This document shows, one piece after another, positions 1-9,100 of a DNA stretch of 64,000 bases. The notes under the pieces were generated by a model. It ran no database searches. It saw only the letters and a list, made by a program, of their open reading frames with translations, and was not told the origin of the DNA. The stretch is taken from NCBI RefSeq assembly GCF_028453695.1, contig NC_135773.1:9052001-9116000 (forward strand), written 5' to 3'. Within the stretch, counting starts at the first letter, position 1; each line of letters begins with the position of its first letter. Both the position numbers and the translations under genes were made by a program. Source of the DNA: Augochlora pura (lineage: Eukaryota > Arthropoda > Insecta > Hymenoptera > Halictidae).

Positions 1-51
1 TATGTTTATTTTCATCACTGGTGGTAGTATTTTTAAATCATATGAACAAAC

Positions 52-927
52 CATTCCAAGGAGTATAAACTTGAAAGCTAGGTTTGTCTCCAGGTTTAAA
101 ATAATTGACTGTTGATAATAATTTTGTGCTACCATTTGGTAAGATTTCATATTCTTCGTAATAACCTGGCGAGAATGGTTTCAATGTCCATTCTGATTTC
201 ATTCGTTTTGTTAATTCTATAAGACCCTGTGTATACATTCCAATATAGTAATATCTTAGATAACTCTGAACAAAATGACTGCTACTTTGTTACCTTGCTC
301 TCTGAGCAAACTGCAAGCTTTCCATCATCAGAAACTAATTTAAATAAAGGTCTGACACCGTAAGGATCTCTGCCAATAACAATTCTTCTTCTTTTAATAT
401 CCATTAAGCAAAATCCAAATACACCATCCAACATTTTGGCAACACTTTCGGCACCACAATTTTCATACAAATGTAATATCACTTCTACATCACAATGTGT
501 GACATATTTAAATCCATATTCTTGGCCAATCTAGAAGATTTAAATATGTAATTCGGTTATTTTTGCTAACAAGGGGGGAATAATTTAAGAAATCAAATTT
601 ACTTTATCATGATTATATATTTCACCATTGCACAGTAAAAAGAGGTGAGGATACTTATAAAGTCTCATTGGTTGCATTCCATGGAGATCATCAACAATTG
701 CCAGTCTGTGAAATCCAAGGTATCCATTCTATAAATATAAAATATATATATAATTCAAATAATCGCTGCACTAATACTTTGATGTTGATAAGTTTTAATT
801 ATACCTTGACAGCATGGTCATATTCGAGTTTAAAAGCTTCAGGACCACGATGATTTATTTTTCCAAAATTCTCACAAATGCAGGTCAGAGGTGCATTTAA
901 TCCAAACAAGGCCCAAATACCACACAT
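52..927 (-). CDS. ASNS: Asparagine synthetase (glutamine-hydrolysing), N-terminal part
   Basis: Makes asparagine from aspartate, ATP and glutamine in the cytosol. Only the glutaminase half lies in the window; the gene continues past the left edge. Four coding exons are visible on the minus strand: 927-805, 728-603, 530-294 and 226-52, all with GT-AG borders and consistent phase (41, 42, 79 and 58 codons plus one base). The protein opens with MCGIWALFG, whose Cys2 is the class II amidotransferase nucleophile once Met1 is removed. It then shows NHRGPEAF, GFHRLAIVD, CNGEIYNH and IGRDPYGVRPL, all diagnostic of the glutaminase domain. The synthetase domain is not seen. The start is fixed because Cys must follow Met. 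The last donor, after codons for TPWN, is inferred because the frame meets a stop at 38-40. Confidence 0.95.
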
Positions 928-1835
928 TTTGTTTTATCACTGTAACAGATGTACATTATTAGTGCAACATAAATTTAAAGCAGAAAACTTCTATGTAAAG
1001 TATTGCAATAATTACATCAGAAAAATAAGCGTGGAGTATTTTTGTTATGTAGTTTAAACATATAAAATAATAAAAGATACCTCGGATTGGTTTTATTTTT
1101 CGGACGTTATTTACTTGAATGAACACCTTCGAAAATTAAAATGTGAACAATATCGGCGTTCCAATTGCGCGAATGTAATGATATGCGGCACGTTGATCCA
1201 CGTTTATACCTTACGCCATGTGTCGCGACTGCGCGTTTTATACCGAATGTAAACAAAATAAAATCTCAATGTGGCTTAATTTTCATTTTATTTTTTGTAG
1301 TGATATTCGAACGCTGAAATCGAAGAAATGAAAGTAAATAATTTCGTTTCATTATTTTTGCAAAGCAATGCCTTGTTTCTAAATTTTGTCCATTATACGA
1401 ATTATAATGTACATGCAAATAATAATTACATTAATTACGGAATGAAAAATTTGTTCGTGTTATACGAATAATATAACACATTTCTAGTTATAATATCATG
1501 TTTATTGTTATTTACATATTATACATACAATTCATGTCTATTTTTTCAAACTTTCTTGAATAAAATATATTTCATCATGTATTATATATAAGTACGTTGT
1601 TAGTCTGTTTTATTTCATTACACAGTGTACAATCGACGGATTTCCTGATAAATATATCAGTTTTGATAGCGAAAACGTATAAATAAGGAACTATATGAAT
1701 TTATTTGTACATAAAATAAAAAATAATTAATCTTATTCATGCGATACGGTCCACTTTAATACAGTCACTTATCACGTTACAACGATAATACAAACATTAA
1801 TTTTAAGTCCAAAGTGCAATCAGTATTATACACTC
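928..1835. other. Intergenic, upstream of asparagine synthetase
   Basis: About 900 bases with no gene that I can support. The first 330 bases, just upstream of the synthetase start, are less AT-rich and contain several CpGs (around 1130-1250), so the promoter is probably here. The rest is AT-rich and has no long open frame. Confidence 0.5.
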
Positions 1836-1838
1836 TCA

Positions 1839-1995
1839 ATAGTCATAGTTATAGTCGTAGTTATAGTCGTAGTTATAGCCGTAGTTATAGTCGTAGTTAT
1901 AGCCGTAGTTATAGTCGTAGTTATAGTCATAGTTATAGTCATAGTTATATTCACAGTTATAGTCATAGTTATAGTCATGGCCATAGTCAAACTTG
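1839..1995. repeat. 12-bp satellite block A (AGTTATAGTCGT / AGTTATAGTCAT)
   Basis: A tandem array of a 12-base unit made of two related hexamers. The early copies read AGTTATAGTCGT and the later copies AGTTATAGTCAT. The unit is the reverse complement of the unit in the next block. Open frames through it are low-complexity and not genes. Confidence 0.95.
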
Positions 1996-2020
1996 AACTT
2001 CAAGTTCACACTATAAATAT

Positions 2021-2318
2021 GACTATAACCTATAGCTATGACTATAACTATAACCTATAGCTATGACTATAACTATGACTATAACTATGACTATAACTAT
2101 GACTATAACTATGACTGTAACTATGACTATAACTATGACTATAACTATGACTATAACTATGACTATAACTATAACTATGACTATAACTATGACTATAACT
2201 ATGACTATAACTATGACTATAATTATAACTATGACTATGACTATAAATATGACTATAACTATAACTATGACTATAACTATGACTATAACTATGACTATAA
2301 CTATGACTGCAACCGCAA
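2021..2318. repeat. 12-bp satellite block B (TATGACTATAAC)
   Basis: A tandem array of TATGACTATAAC, with occasional 6-base slips and single substitutions. It is the same repeat as the preceding block in the opposite orientation, so the two blocks form a large imperfect palindrome with a centre of about 25-30 bases. The 99-127 aa open frames across it are repeat artefacts. Confidence 0.95.
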
Positions 2319-2342
2319 CCACAAATACAACTTCAATTTCTT

Positions 2343-2660
2343 TATGTAGGTTGTGGAATGTGGAATTTAGGAATGTGGAATGGAGGAATATGGAATGTAG
2401 GAATGTAGAATGGATGAATGTGGAATGTAAGAACTTAGGAGTGTAGGAATTACGAATATAGGAATTTCGGAATTAAGAATGTAGGAATTAGGAATATAGG
2501 AATTTAGTAATTCGGTATGTAGGAATGTAGGAAAATGGGAATGTGGAATGTAGGGATGTGGGAATGTAGGAATTTGGATTGTGGGAATTTAGGAATGTGG
2601 AATGAAGGAATGTGGGAATGTAGGAATGTGGGAATGTGGAAATTTGGGAATGTACATTCC
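2343..2660. repeat. Minisatellite of 9-11 bp, GGAATGTAGGAATGTGGAAT-like
   Basis: A degenerate array of short units with the core GGAATGTAG or GGAATGTGG, running for about 315 bases directly after the satellite. Unit length varies, so it looks old or slippage-prone. No coding potential. Confidence 0.9.
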
Positions 2661-2675
2661 ACAGGTTGTATGGAT

Positions 2676-2801
2676 ATCCATGGATGTAGAGGTTGAAGGT
2701 GCCTGAACCATATAGGTTTGAAATGAATCGGACTGGTCCATGCATGTAGAGCCTGAACCAAAGGAGTTTGTTTTGAATCGGACTGGTCCATGGATGCAGA
2801 A
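2676..2801. repeat. Tandem duplication of a ~60-bp unit
   Basis: Two nearly complete copies and one partial copy of a unit containing GAATCGGACTGGTCCATG followed by ATGTAGAG or ATGCAGAA. The shared core ends near 2742 and again near 2794. It is different in sequence from the minisatellite beside it. Confidence 0.75.
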
Positions 2802-2956
2802 GTCAAATGCGTTTCTGTTATCTGTCACTGGGAAGATCTCTTACGCACACTTTCTTTGCGGAAATATGACGAAATACTGTTCGAAGTGCCCGATTACGCC
2901 CTATATACCTTGTAACGAGACTTTTAGACATTTTGCAAATATTTGAAATGTTACTT

Positions 2957-3908
2957 CTTTGGAGTATACTACTGTGTTCAAAAAGTAAGGTGAATTTTGT
3001 TATAAAATGAAAAATCTTTATTTATTCATCCAAATTAATTTTATCCCCTTCGAAGTATTCCCCCTCCGATGCAATGCACTTATGCCAACGTTTTTTCCAT
3101 TCCTCGAAGCATGCTAAAAAGTCGTTTTCCGGTATAGCTTTCAAAGCACGCAGCGATTCACGTTGAATCTCTTCAATAGATTCAAAATGGCGTCCCCGGA
3201 GCGGTCTTTTGAGTTTCGGAAATAGCCAAAAGTCATACGGAGCTAAGTCAGGTGAATAAGGCGGTTGCGGAACGATATGAGTGGAATTTTTGGCGAAAAA
3301 CTCACGAAGAATCAATGCCGTGTGAGACGGCGCATTATCGTGATGCAAAAACCAGGAGTTGTCTTTCCATAATTGTCTTTCAAAATTGTTCGAACTGATC
3401 CAATTGAAATTCCAACCATATCGACAATGTCTCTAATTGCCAATCGACGATTTTCAACCACCAATTCCTTGACTTTCTTTACGTGTTGCTCATCAGTTGA
3501 CGTTGATGGTCGTCCGGAGCGCTCCAAATCATCAGCACGTTCTCTGCCATCTTTGAAATCTTTGTACCACTTATAAACATTTTTCTGCGACATAGTCGAT
3601 TCACCGAAGGCCCTCTGCAACATTCTGTACGTTTCCGCAGCCGAAATTTCATTCCGCAAACAAAATTTAATGGCACTTCTTTGCTCAGCAAAATCAGACA
3701 TTGTAAAAATCGCCAAGATCACTTATAGTCGTTCAGAAAACACAAGCGTAACTATATGACTAATGATGGCATTCACATCAAATTTGGCACAGATGTCACT
3801 AACAGTATTATCAACATAAAAATAAAACAGTTTGCTCGAATCGATTAGCGAGGGAAGCTTAAATTAAAAATTCACCTTACTTTTTGAACTCAGTAGTATA
3901 CTCCAAAG
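2957..3908. mobile_element. Internally deleted mariner-family element
   Basis: About 950 bases bounded by inverted repeats. The left end 2957-3000 and right end 3866-3908 share CTTTGGAGTATACTACTG, then one mismatch (T against A), then GTTCAAAAAGTAAGGTG and a run into AATTTT. Mariner termini are usually near 30 bases, so either these are unusually long or the outer part is flanking sequence. A transposase remnant lies inside on the minus strand. With its core missing, the element cannot encode a working enzyme. Confidence 0.9.
3022..3701 (-). pseudogene. Mariner transposase, core deleted
   Basis: DNA transposase relic read from 3701 down to 3022. The first part (start MSDFAEQRS) is the paired helix-turn-helix DNA-binding region, with YKWYKDFKDGRE, SGRPSTSTDE and SIGSVRTILKD. 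The frame then breaks near 3355-3385. The second part, in another frame, resumes at NSWFLHHDNAPSH and has PYSPDLAPYDFWLFPKLK, giving the last two catalytic Asp residues spaced D34D as in mariner. The first catalytic Asp and roughly 150 residues of the core are gone, judged against the family's usual 340-350 aa. An 8-base direct repeat (TTGTCTTT) sits at the break, at 3359-3366 and 3373-3380. The element is therefore a non-autonomous deletion derivative. Confidence 0.9.
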
Positions 3909-4529
3909 TACATACCAGGAGTATATACAAAATCGTGTGAAAATATACAAAAGAGTGAACGTTCGCATCGTGTACCGTTGGACGAGTTGCAACCAAGTAA
4001 AGTTTCCTTAAATATAAAATGTGTTTTACGAAAAAAAAACTTAGCCTTCAACGGGATTTGAACCCGAGCCCAGGTTTTCATTTTTTTTGACAATGTTGCA
4101 GGTTGGCAAAAAATCTGAGAAAAATTGAGTACACGAGCCGTGATAGTACCTTGTCAGGGAATTAATGTAAAAGAGTTGAATATAATATAAAAGTGAGAAA
4201 TCTCCAATTTTCCGATTTTTTGGGGGTTTTTCATTTTTGATAATCACAGCTTGCAACTGAAAAATCTGAAAAAGTTCTATAACATGCGGCTTAATGTCCA
4301 AAATAAGCCATATTTTTTTCAAAATTTTAGAAAGCCGCTAAAGGTAGAAAAATGCCGGAAAACCGCGAAATCTAATTTACCCTGTAACTACCCTCACGGA
4401 CAAGTTACAGGGTTAAAATTTTACACAGATGAGTTTTTATTAGTCAGCTATCGAACGGTGTATGACTCATTGAAAAACCTCTAAGGGCAGTTTTGATCAC
4501 CTTAATCGGCTGTGCCCTTTAGCGTCCAT
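3909..4529. other. Intergenic, no gene seen
   Basis: AT-rich sequence with no supported gene. It contains a tRNA T-arm-like stretch near 4043-4072 (read on the minus strand) with no other tRNA arms. Open frames here are short and not conserved-looking. Confidence 0.4.
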
Positions 4530-4539
4530 TATCTTAGAC

Positions 4540-5100
4540 ACTGCGACAGTGATGACTCTTGTGGCAGAATCAAGAAGTTTTTGCTGCCTCTGTTCAGCGC
4601 CAGTTAGTAAGTGATAAAATGTTGCAACTACTAGCTACGCAATGGCGCCTCTTGCGGTGAAATATAAAAGTTCTGTTTTATTTAACCCTTTGCACTCGAA
4701 GTCATTTTAACTGTGAATTTAAAATAATTTTTCTGGCTCGTAGTATTTCTATCCTATGCAATAAAAGTGCACTTTTATTAATACAAAATTGATTCTTGCG
4801 ACTAGTAGCAACAGTTTCACTACTTGCCAATTTTTTAAATCGAAATTCTATTGTTATAAAAATTATTTTGGAACGTAATGAAATAATTTTAGTGGTGCCA
4901 CAGAGTCACCATTCGAGTGCAAAGGGTTAACAGTTTAAACGGTTTGTCATCTATTAATTGGCGCTGAATGGAGCTTTCAGATTTCTCTACAAGTAGGCGC
5001 CACTGTTTGGTTAGTAGTTTTAGCGTTTTGTCATTTACTAATTGGCGTTGTACAGACCCTGGAGAGAGTTTCTTCAATTTGCCACAAGAGGCGCACTATT
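4540..5100. repeat. Inverted duplication of a ~130-bp repeat around a MITE
   Basis: The left arm (about 4556-4680) and the reverse complement of the right arm (about 4931-5090) share the same order of motifs: CTTGTGGCA, a CAGCGCCA/ACGCCAATTAGTAA block, AAATG then a CTACTA segment, and TGGCGCCT. The right arm also holds a second copy of the TTTGTCATYTAYTAATTGGCG segment. The TTAA-flanked element lies between the arms. This looks like a dispersed repeat that was itself inverted or inserted twice. Confidence 0.65.
4682..4930. mobile_element. TTAA-flanked MITE, piggyBac type
   Basis: A 249-base element with TTAA at both ends and terminal inverted repeats: TTAACCCTTTGCACTCGAA on the left and its reverse complement on the right (TTCGAGTGCAAAGGGTTAA). 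TTAA target sites and CCC/GGG termini are hallmarks of the piggyBac superfamily. It has no open frame, so it is non-autonomous. Related ends occur near 36.7 kb and 60.88 kb. Confidence 0.85.
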
Positions 5101-5358
5101 ACTTATTCAACAATGGTTTCATGTTGGATTTTACACTACACTTTATGAGAAAAACGGCAAGGATCATTTATCCTCGGTATTTGCAATGATAAATCAATTT
5201 TGTTTGTCCGAAATAGATACAGGAAAGTTTCCTGAAGATTTCTGCACCCTTGGAATATCTTTTTAACCCCCTTGTGGAGTTCACACCGTTTACCATACCT
5301 GTATCCTTTCATGGCAAGTTTCCTTATATCAGCAAGAATAAACAGCCCCGTTTGACAG

Positions 5359-5513
5359 AGAATGGATGCAAACAATTTGTCTGAACATTTCGATATCATA
5401 AAATATTCTAAAACAGTTTCCATTACTGCTACTTCGAGAAATCTGGTAATTCAGAAACTGTGAGGATATGTTAGGGTATCGAAATGTTCGGAGAAATGAT
5501 TTGCATCCATTCT
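5359..5513. repeat. Hairpin (fold-back) repeat
   Basis: The segment at 5359-5395 starting AGAATGGATGCAAA is repeated as its reverse complement at 5477-5513, with about 37 bases per arm, a few mismatches and a spacer of about 80 bases. The spacer has a smaller inverted pair (ACAGTTTC / GAAACTGT). It looks like a small fold-back MITE. Confidence 0.7.
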
Positions 5514-6190
5514 GTGCCGTACAATTCAATTGTACGTCTCGGATCCACGCATGCTAAATAATTGGAATTCCATTTTACGTGAACAATGTAAAACGTAAGG
5601 CACGATAGTAACTGAAATTCATTAATAATTTCCAGACTGTTCTCCACTAATTAAAATGATAAGAAAGCGACCATATACTTTCCAACAACAATGTGCACGA
5701 GCAGAACCTTTTTTTTAAAAAAAAAAAGAAAAATAGCGGATACAGAATCACCGGGCCTGCCGAAAAATTGTCAGAAGTTCTGTGACAATAATAGACAATG
5801 ACAAAAATCATTGACAATAAGAGATCGTGGCCAGGATCGCAGGCGAAACGAAAGAGCCTGTGGACTTTCAGAGGTGCACGTTTCACGCGGAACCGTATGC
5901 GTATTCTAACGCAAATAAAAGCCATGATTTCTCGGCGGACCAGGACGGTGGTAGAAAGTGGTCAGCCAATGAGCTAAGGAACGGTTCCTCTACCGTCCGG
6001 TTTTCGAGTCCCCACGGCAGAAGGCATTGCTGGCGAACCCCGGTCGTCGCCAGTGCTGCAGGACTAGTTTCATCAAGTGCACCTCCCGATGGGAAATCAC
6101 CTTGTCGCAACACGAAGCTAAATTCGATCCGGGTGCCAGTGCCTTGTGAACTTCCAGGGGTCTATTGCGGAATCAGAGAACAGCCGAACG
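5514..6190. promoter_or_regulatory. Upstream region and leader of the chitin deacetylase gene
   Basis: Sequence before the CDA start. It becomes GC-richer after about 5820. Open frames of 76-139 aa overlap here on both strands, but none resembles a known protein and they end at the CDA exon. I read this as promoter and 5' leader; the transcription start cannot be placed. Confidence 0.4.
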
Positions 6191-9100
6191 ATGATCACAC
6201 GGAGAAGACAACTGTTGATCTGTGCCGCCCTGATAGTCTCAGGTAGGAAGACACACCTGGTGAGACACCGATGGTTGCTGGCTGCTGCTTCTCGATATCG
6301 CTCTTTACTCGTCAAGAGAGATCGAACCAGTAGAACGAACCCGTTCGTCAAAGTAACACTCTCCTTTTGCTCCTGTCTCAGTCAGGGCCGCATTTGGCCT
6401 TTCGTACACCTTGGATTAGTCCTCTGCTCCGTCGAAATCATCCTGAGTACTGTGCCTAGATAGCACATTAGGTCCTTTGTACTTAGCTGCTTACAAGATG
6501 GAGATATAGTTTGTTCGAAAGTCACCATTTTCTTCAGAATTTCCGTTCATCGTCGATGAGGATTAAGATACATTCTTCGTCTGGACTTTCGATTTTCGTG
6601 GGTTTTGCGAACCTGTTTCTTCACGTCAACGTGTTTCAAGATAGATATACATATACTCATTCCGATCTATGATTTTCTGTACGATTCTCGTTCACCAATT
6701 GTTATAGAACAGAAATACATTCTTATTTTGAGATTGCGATTATATTCAGAATTTTTACGATCACCTTCACGTGCAGAAAAGTAATTTTGTTCTACAGTCA
6801 CGACTTTCTCCAGGATATTTGTACCATCATTTGTTGATCCTGCTTCTTGGGGGAAATTCTAGTGGTTCTTCATGAACCTGTTTCTCGTATTTATCGATCA
6901 AGGGAAATTTCAGAATTTCTTTCGAGATTCCAGTGAATTGTTCATCGATCAAACTACGCGGCGTAGTTTTCGTGGTTCCTAGATTACTTGAAAATCCGTC
7001 AGAAAGATATGGCGGCCCTGATGCACGATCTTTTATCGAAGAGAGATTGCCGCGGAGAAATTGATCTCGGTTTCTTTGACTCGCGGAAGAGAGGCGATTA
7101 TAATTTAACCTTTGAGTTTCCTGGAGTGCCGGGTTTACTGGTATTTATAGAGTTTCCGGTTCAGAGTCTCGGCTATCGATACATGCTGAATATACCTGAT
7201 CGAGATTCTGTTGGATCGTTGCAAATTTCCATTTCACACCGTTGGATCGATTGAATTTTTTCCGACATGCAGCTTAATGAAATAGTATTGAATCGAGTTT
7301 CTATCGAAGCCAGGGTTTCTCTTTCCAGAAAGAAAGAAAATGCTGTGAAGTAATTTATCTTCTCGAAGTAGATCGCACGGATACCGCAATAAAAGGGGAG
7401 ATTGCGTAAATCTGTCGATCTATGAAATTACAATTAGATTATAGTGTAATGATGCAAGGCGATCGTTTGATCGATCATTCCAATAAATGCGCACGGTAGA
7501 AAATCAATTTCCCAATTCATCGATGTTTATCGATTCTGTCGACGATTCCTTCATCAAAATTTCAATCTCTTTAGCTGCCTGCTAAACAAGTTATCAATCT
7601 AATCAGCGTCTGCGACAAAACAGAACCGCCAGTAAACGTGGGAGCAAAGAAACGACCTTCTGCAGACATTCTCCTCTGTATCCCGATTAGCAATTCCCCG
7701 GAGAATTGTTCATTTAGCTTGTTATCTGGCTGCGATCCTGGGAAAAGCTGAACCATCCTTGAAAATCCTTCGGTGATTTATTACTCGTCTGACTTTTACA
7801 AAGAAGTATTCAGAATTTTACAAAAAAAGACTTGAGACCTTGTAAATCCACTTTTTAATGATCCGGAGAATTTATAGTGTTGATTTTTGGTCAGTCCGAA
7901 GAATAAATATTGATGTCACGTAAATATTCTGAGACTATAATGTCAATGTACTTCCAAGGCTATCGACACTACATTATTAGGCCAGCATCAACGTAAGGAA
8001 TATTAATTCGATCAGGATAGTCAATGAACAATTTATTAATGATGCCACACGTTTGCATCAAATCACTTTTGTATGATTCAATTGTTACACTTGTCAACCA
8101 AAACCATTTTCCCTCACCTTCATACCACTACATTCGTACGTTCACATACTCATTTTTATACCTCGTGGATTCAAGCGTAATACAAAATTTCAAAAAGTTG
8201 TGCGATCAAATAAAAACGTGTCAAACGATAAGAAATTTGGATGGTACGTACATGTGAACTTTGCGTTGCAAGGAAGGCAAGACACATGGAGAAATTACTG
8301 CAACAAGAAGTTTTTTTTTTTTTATTAAATTTACATTTACGAAAGACTCCTTGTTGACGATAGTCTAATAATCTTACGTGGACAACATACATCAATCTTA
8401 TGTTTTACATTCTGAATAAATTTCTCTTTCTTTTTTTAACACCGTGCATATATTATTTTAGGAAAGTGAATGTATGTTAGACCCTTTTAGGCTGTTTATT
8501 TTCATTTCCCCCGAAAAATGTAAGCTTTCGTTACTAAGTATAATTAATTCTTCAGGAAGATCAGACTCGAGCATGTCGAAATCCAGTAGACGAATCGCTA
8601 GGAGAAAGTAGTATCCGCGGAAGACGTTCCCAGTGATCTTATAACCGTCCGAGATGAAACAAACGTTTCACGATCATTTTACAACCGCCAACAGTAATGT
8701 AATTACCATTTGTGTAACTCAATAATGCATTTACGTAATGTCAATCTTAGTTCTCAACGGTGATCGCGTTCGTTGAGTTTGCCGGACAAATTATCGACTT
8801 CGTAACTTCAAAGATCGCGAAGCCTCGTTGTGCCATTTGTAATCTTAACCACCTGTAATAATTTGATGAGAAGCCGGAGTCACTCCTATTCGATGTTGGT
8901 TCGTTAATCGAACTATAATTCACTTCGCATATTCGATATTTCACCCATTAAATTCTTCGAACACTGCTTCTATGCATAACACTTCGTAACACTTCCAATA
9001 CTCGTGAAATTAATTATGTGAATGAGAATTTGCTAGAACATCTGCAGTCGATGTACTGTAACTTGGTAATCGATCATTTTGTCGATCAAATTGTCCTTCA

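Noticed and set aside
2023..2446. Open frames of 99-127 aa across the satellite
   Set aside because: They are translations of a 12-bp repeat (TITMTITM, YDYNYDYN) and exist in several frames on both strands.
5827..6246. 139-aa plus-strand frame upstream of and overlapping CDA4 exon 1
   Set aside because: No recognisable domain. The overlapping frame with the signal peptide and a matching splice phase explains the region better.
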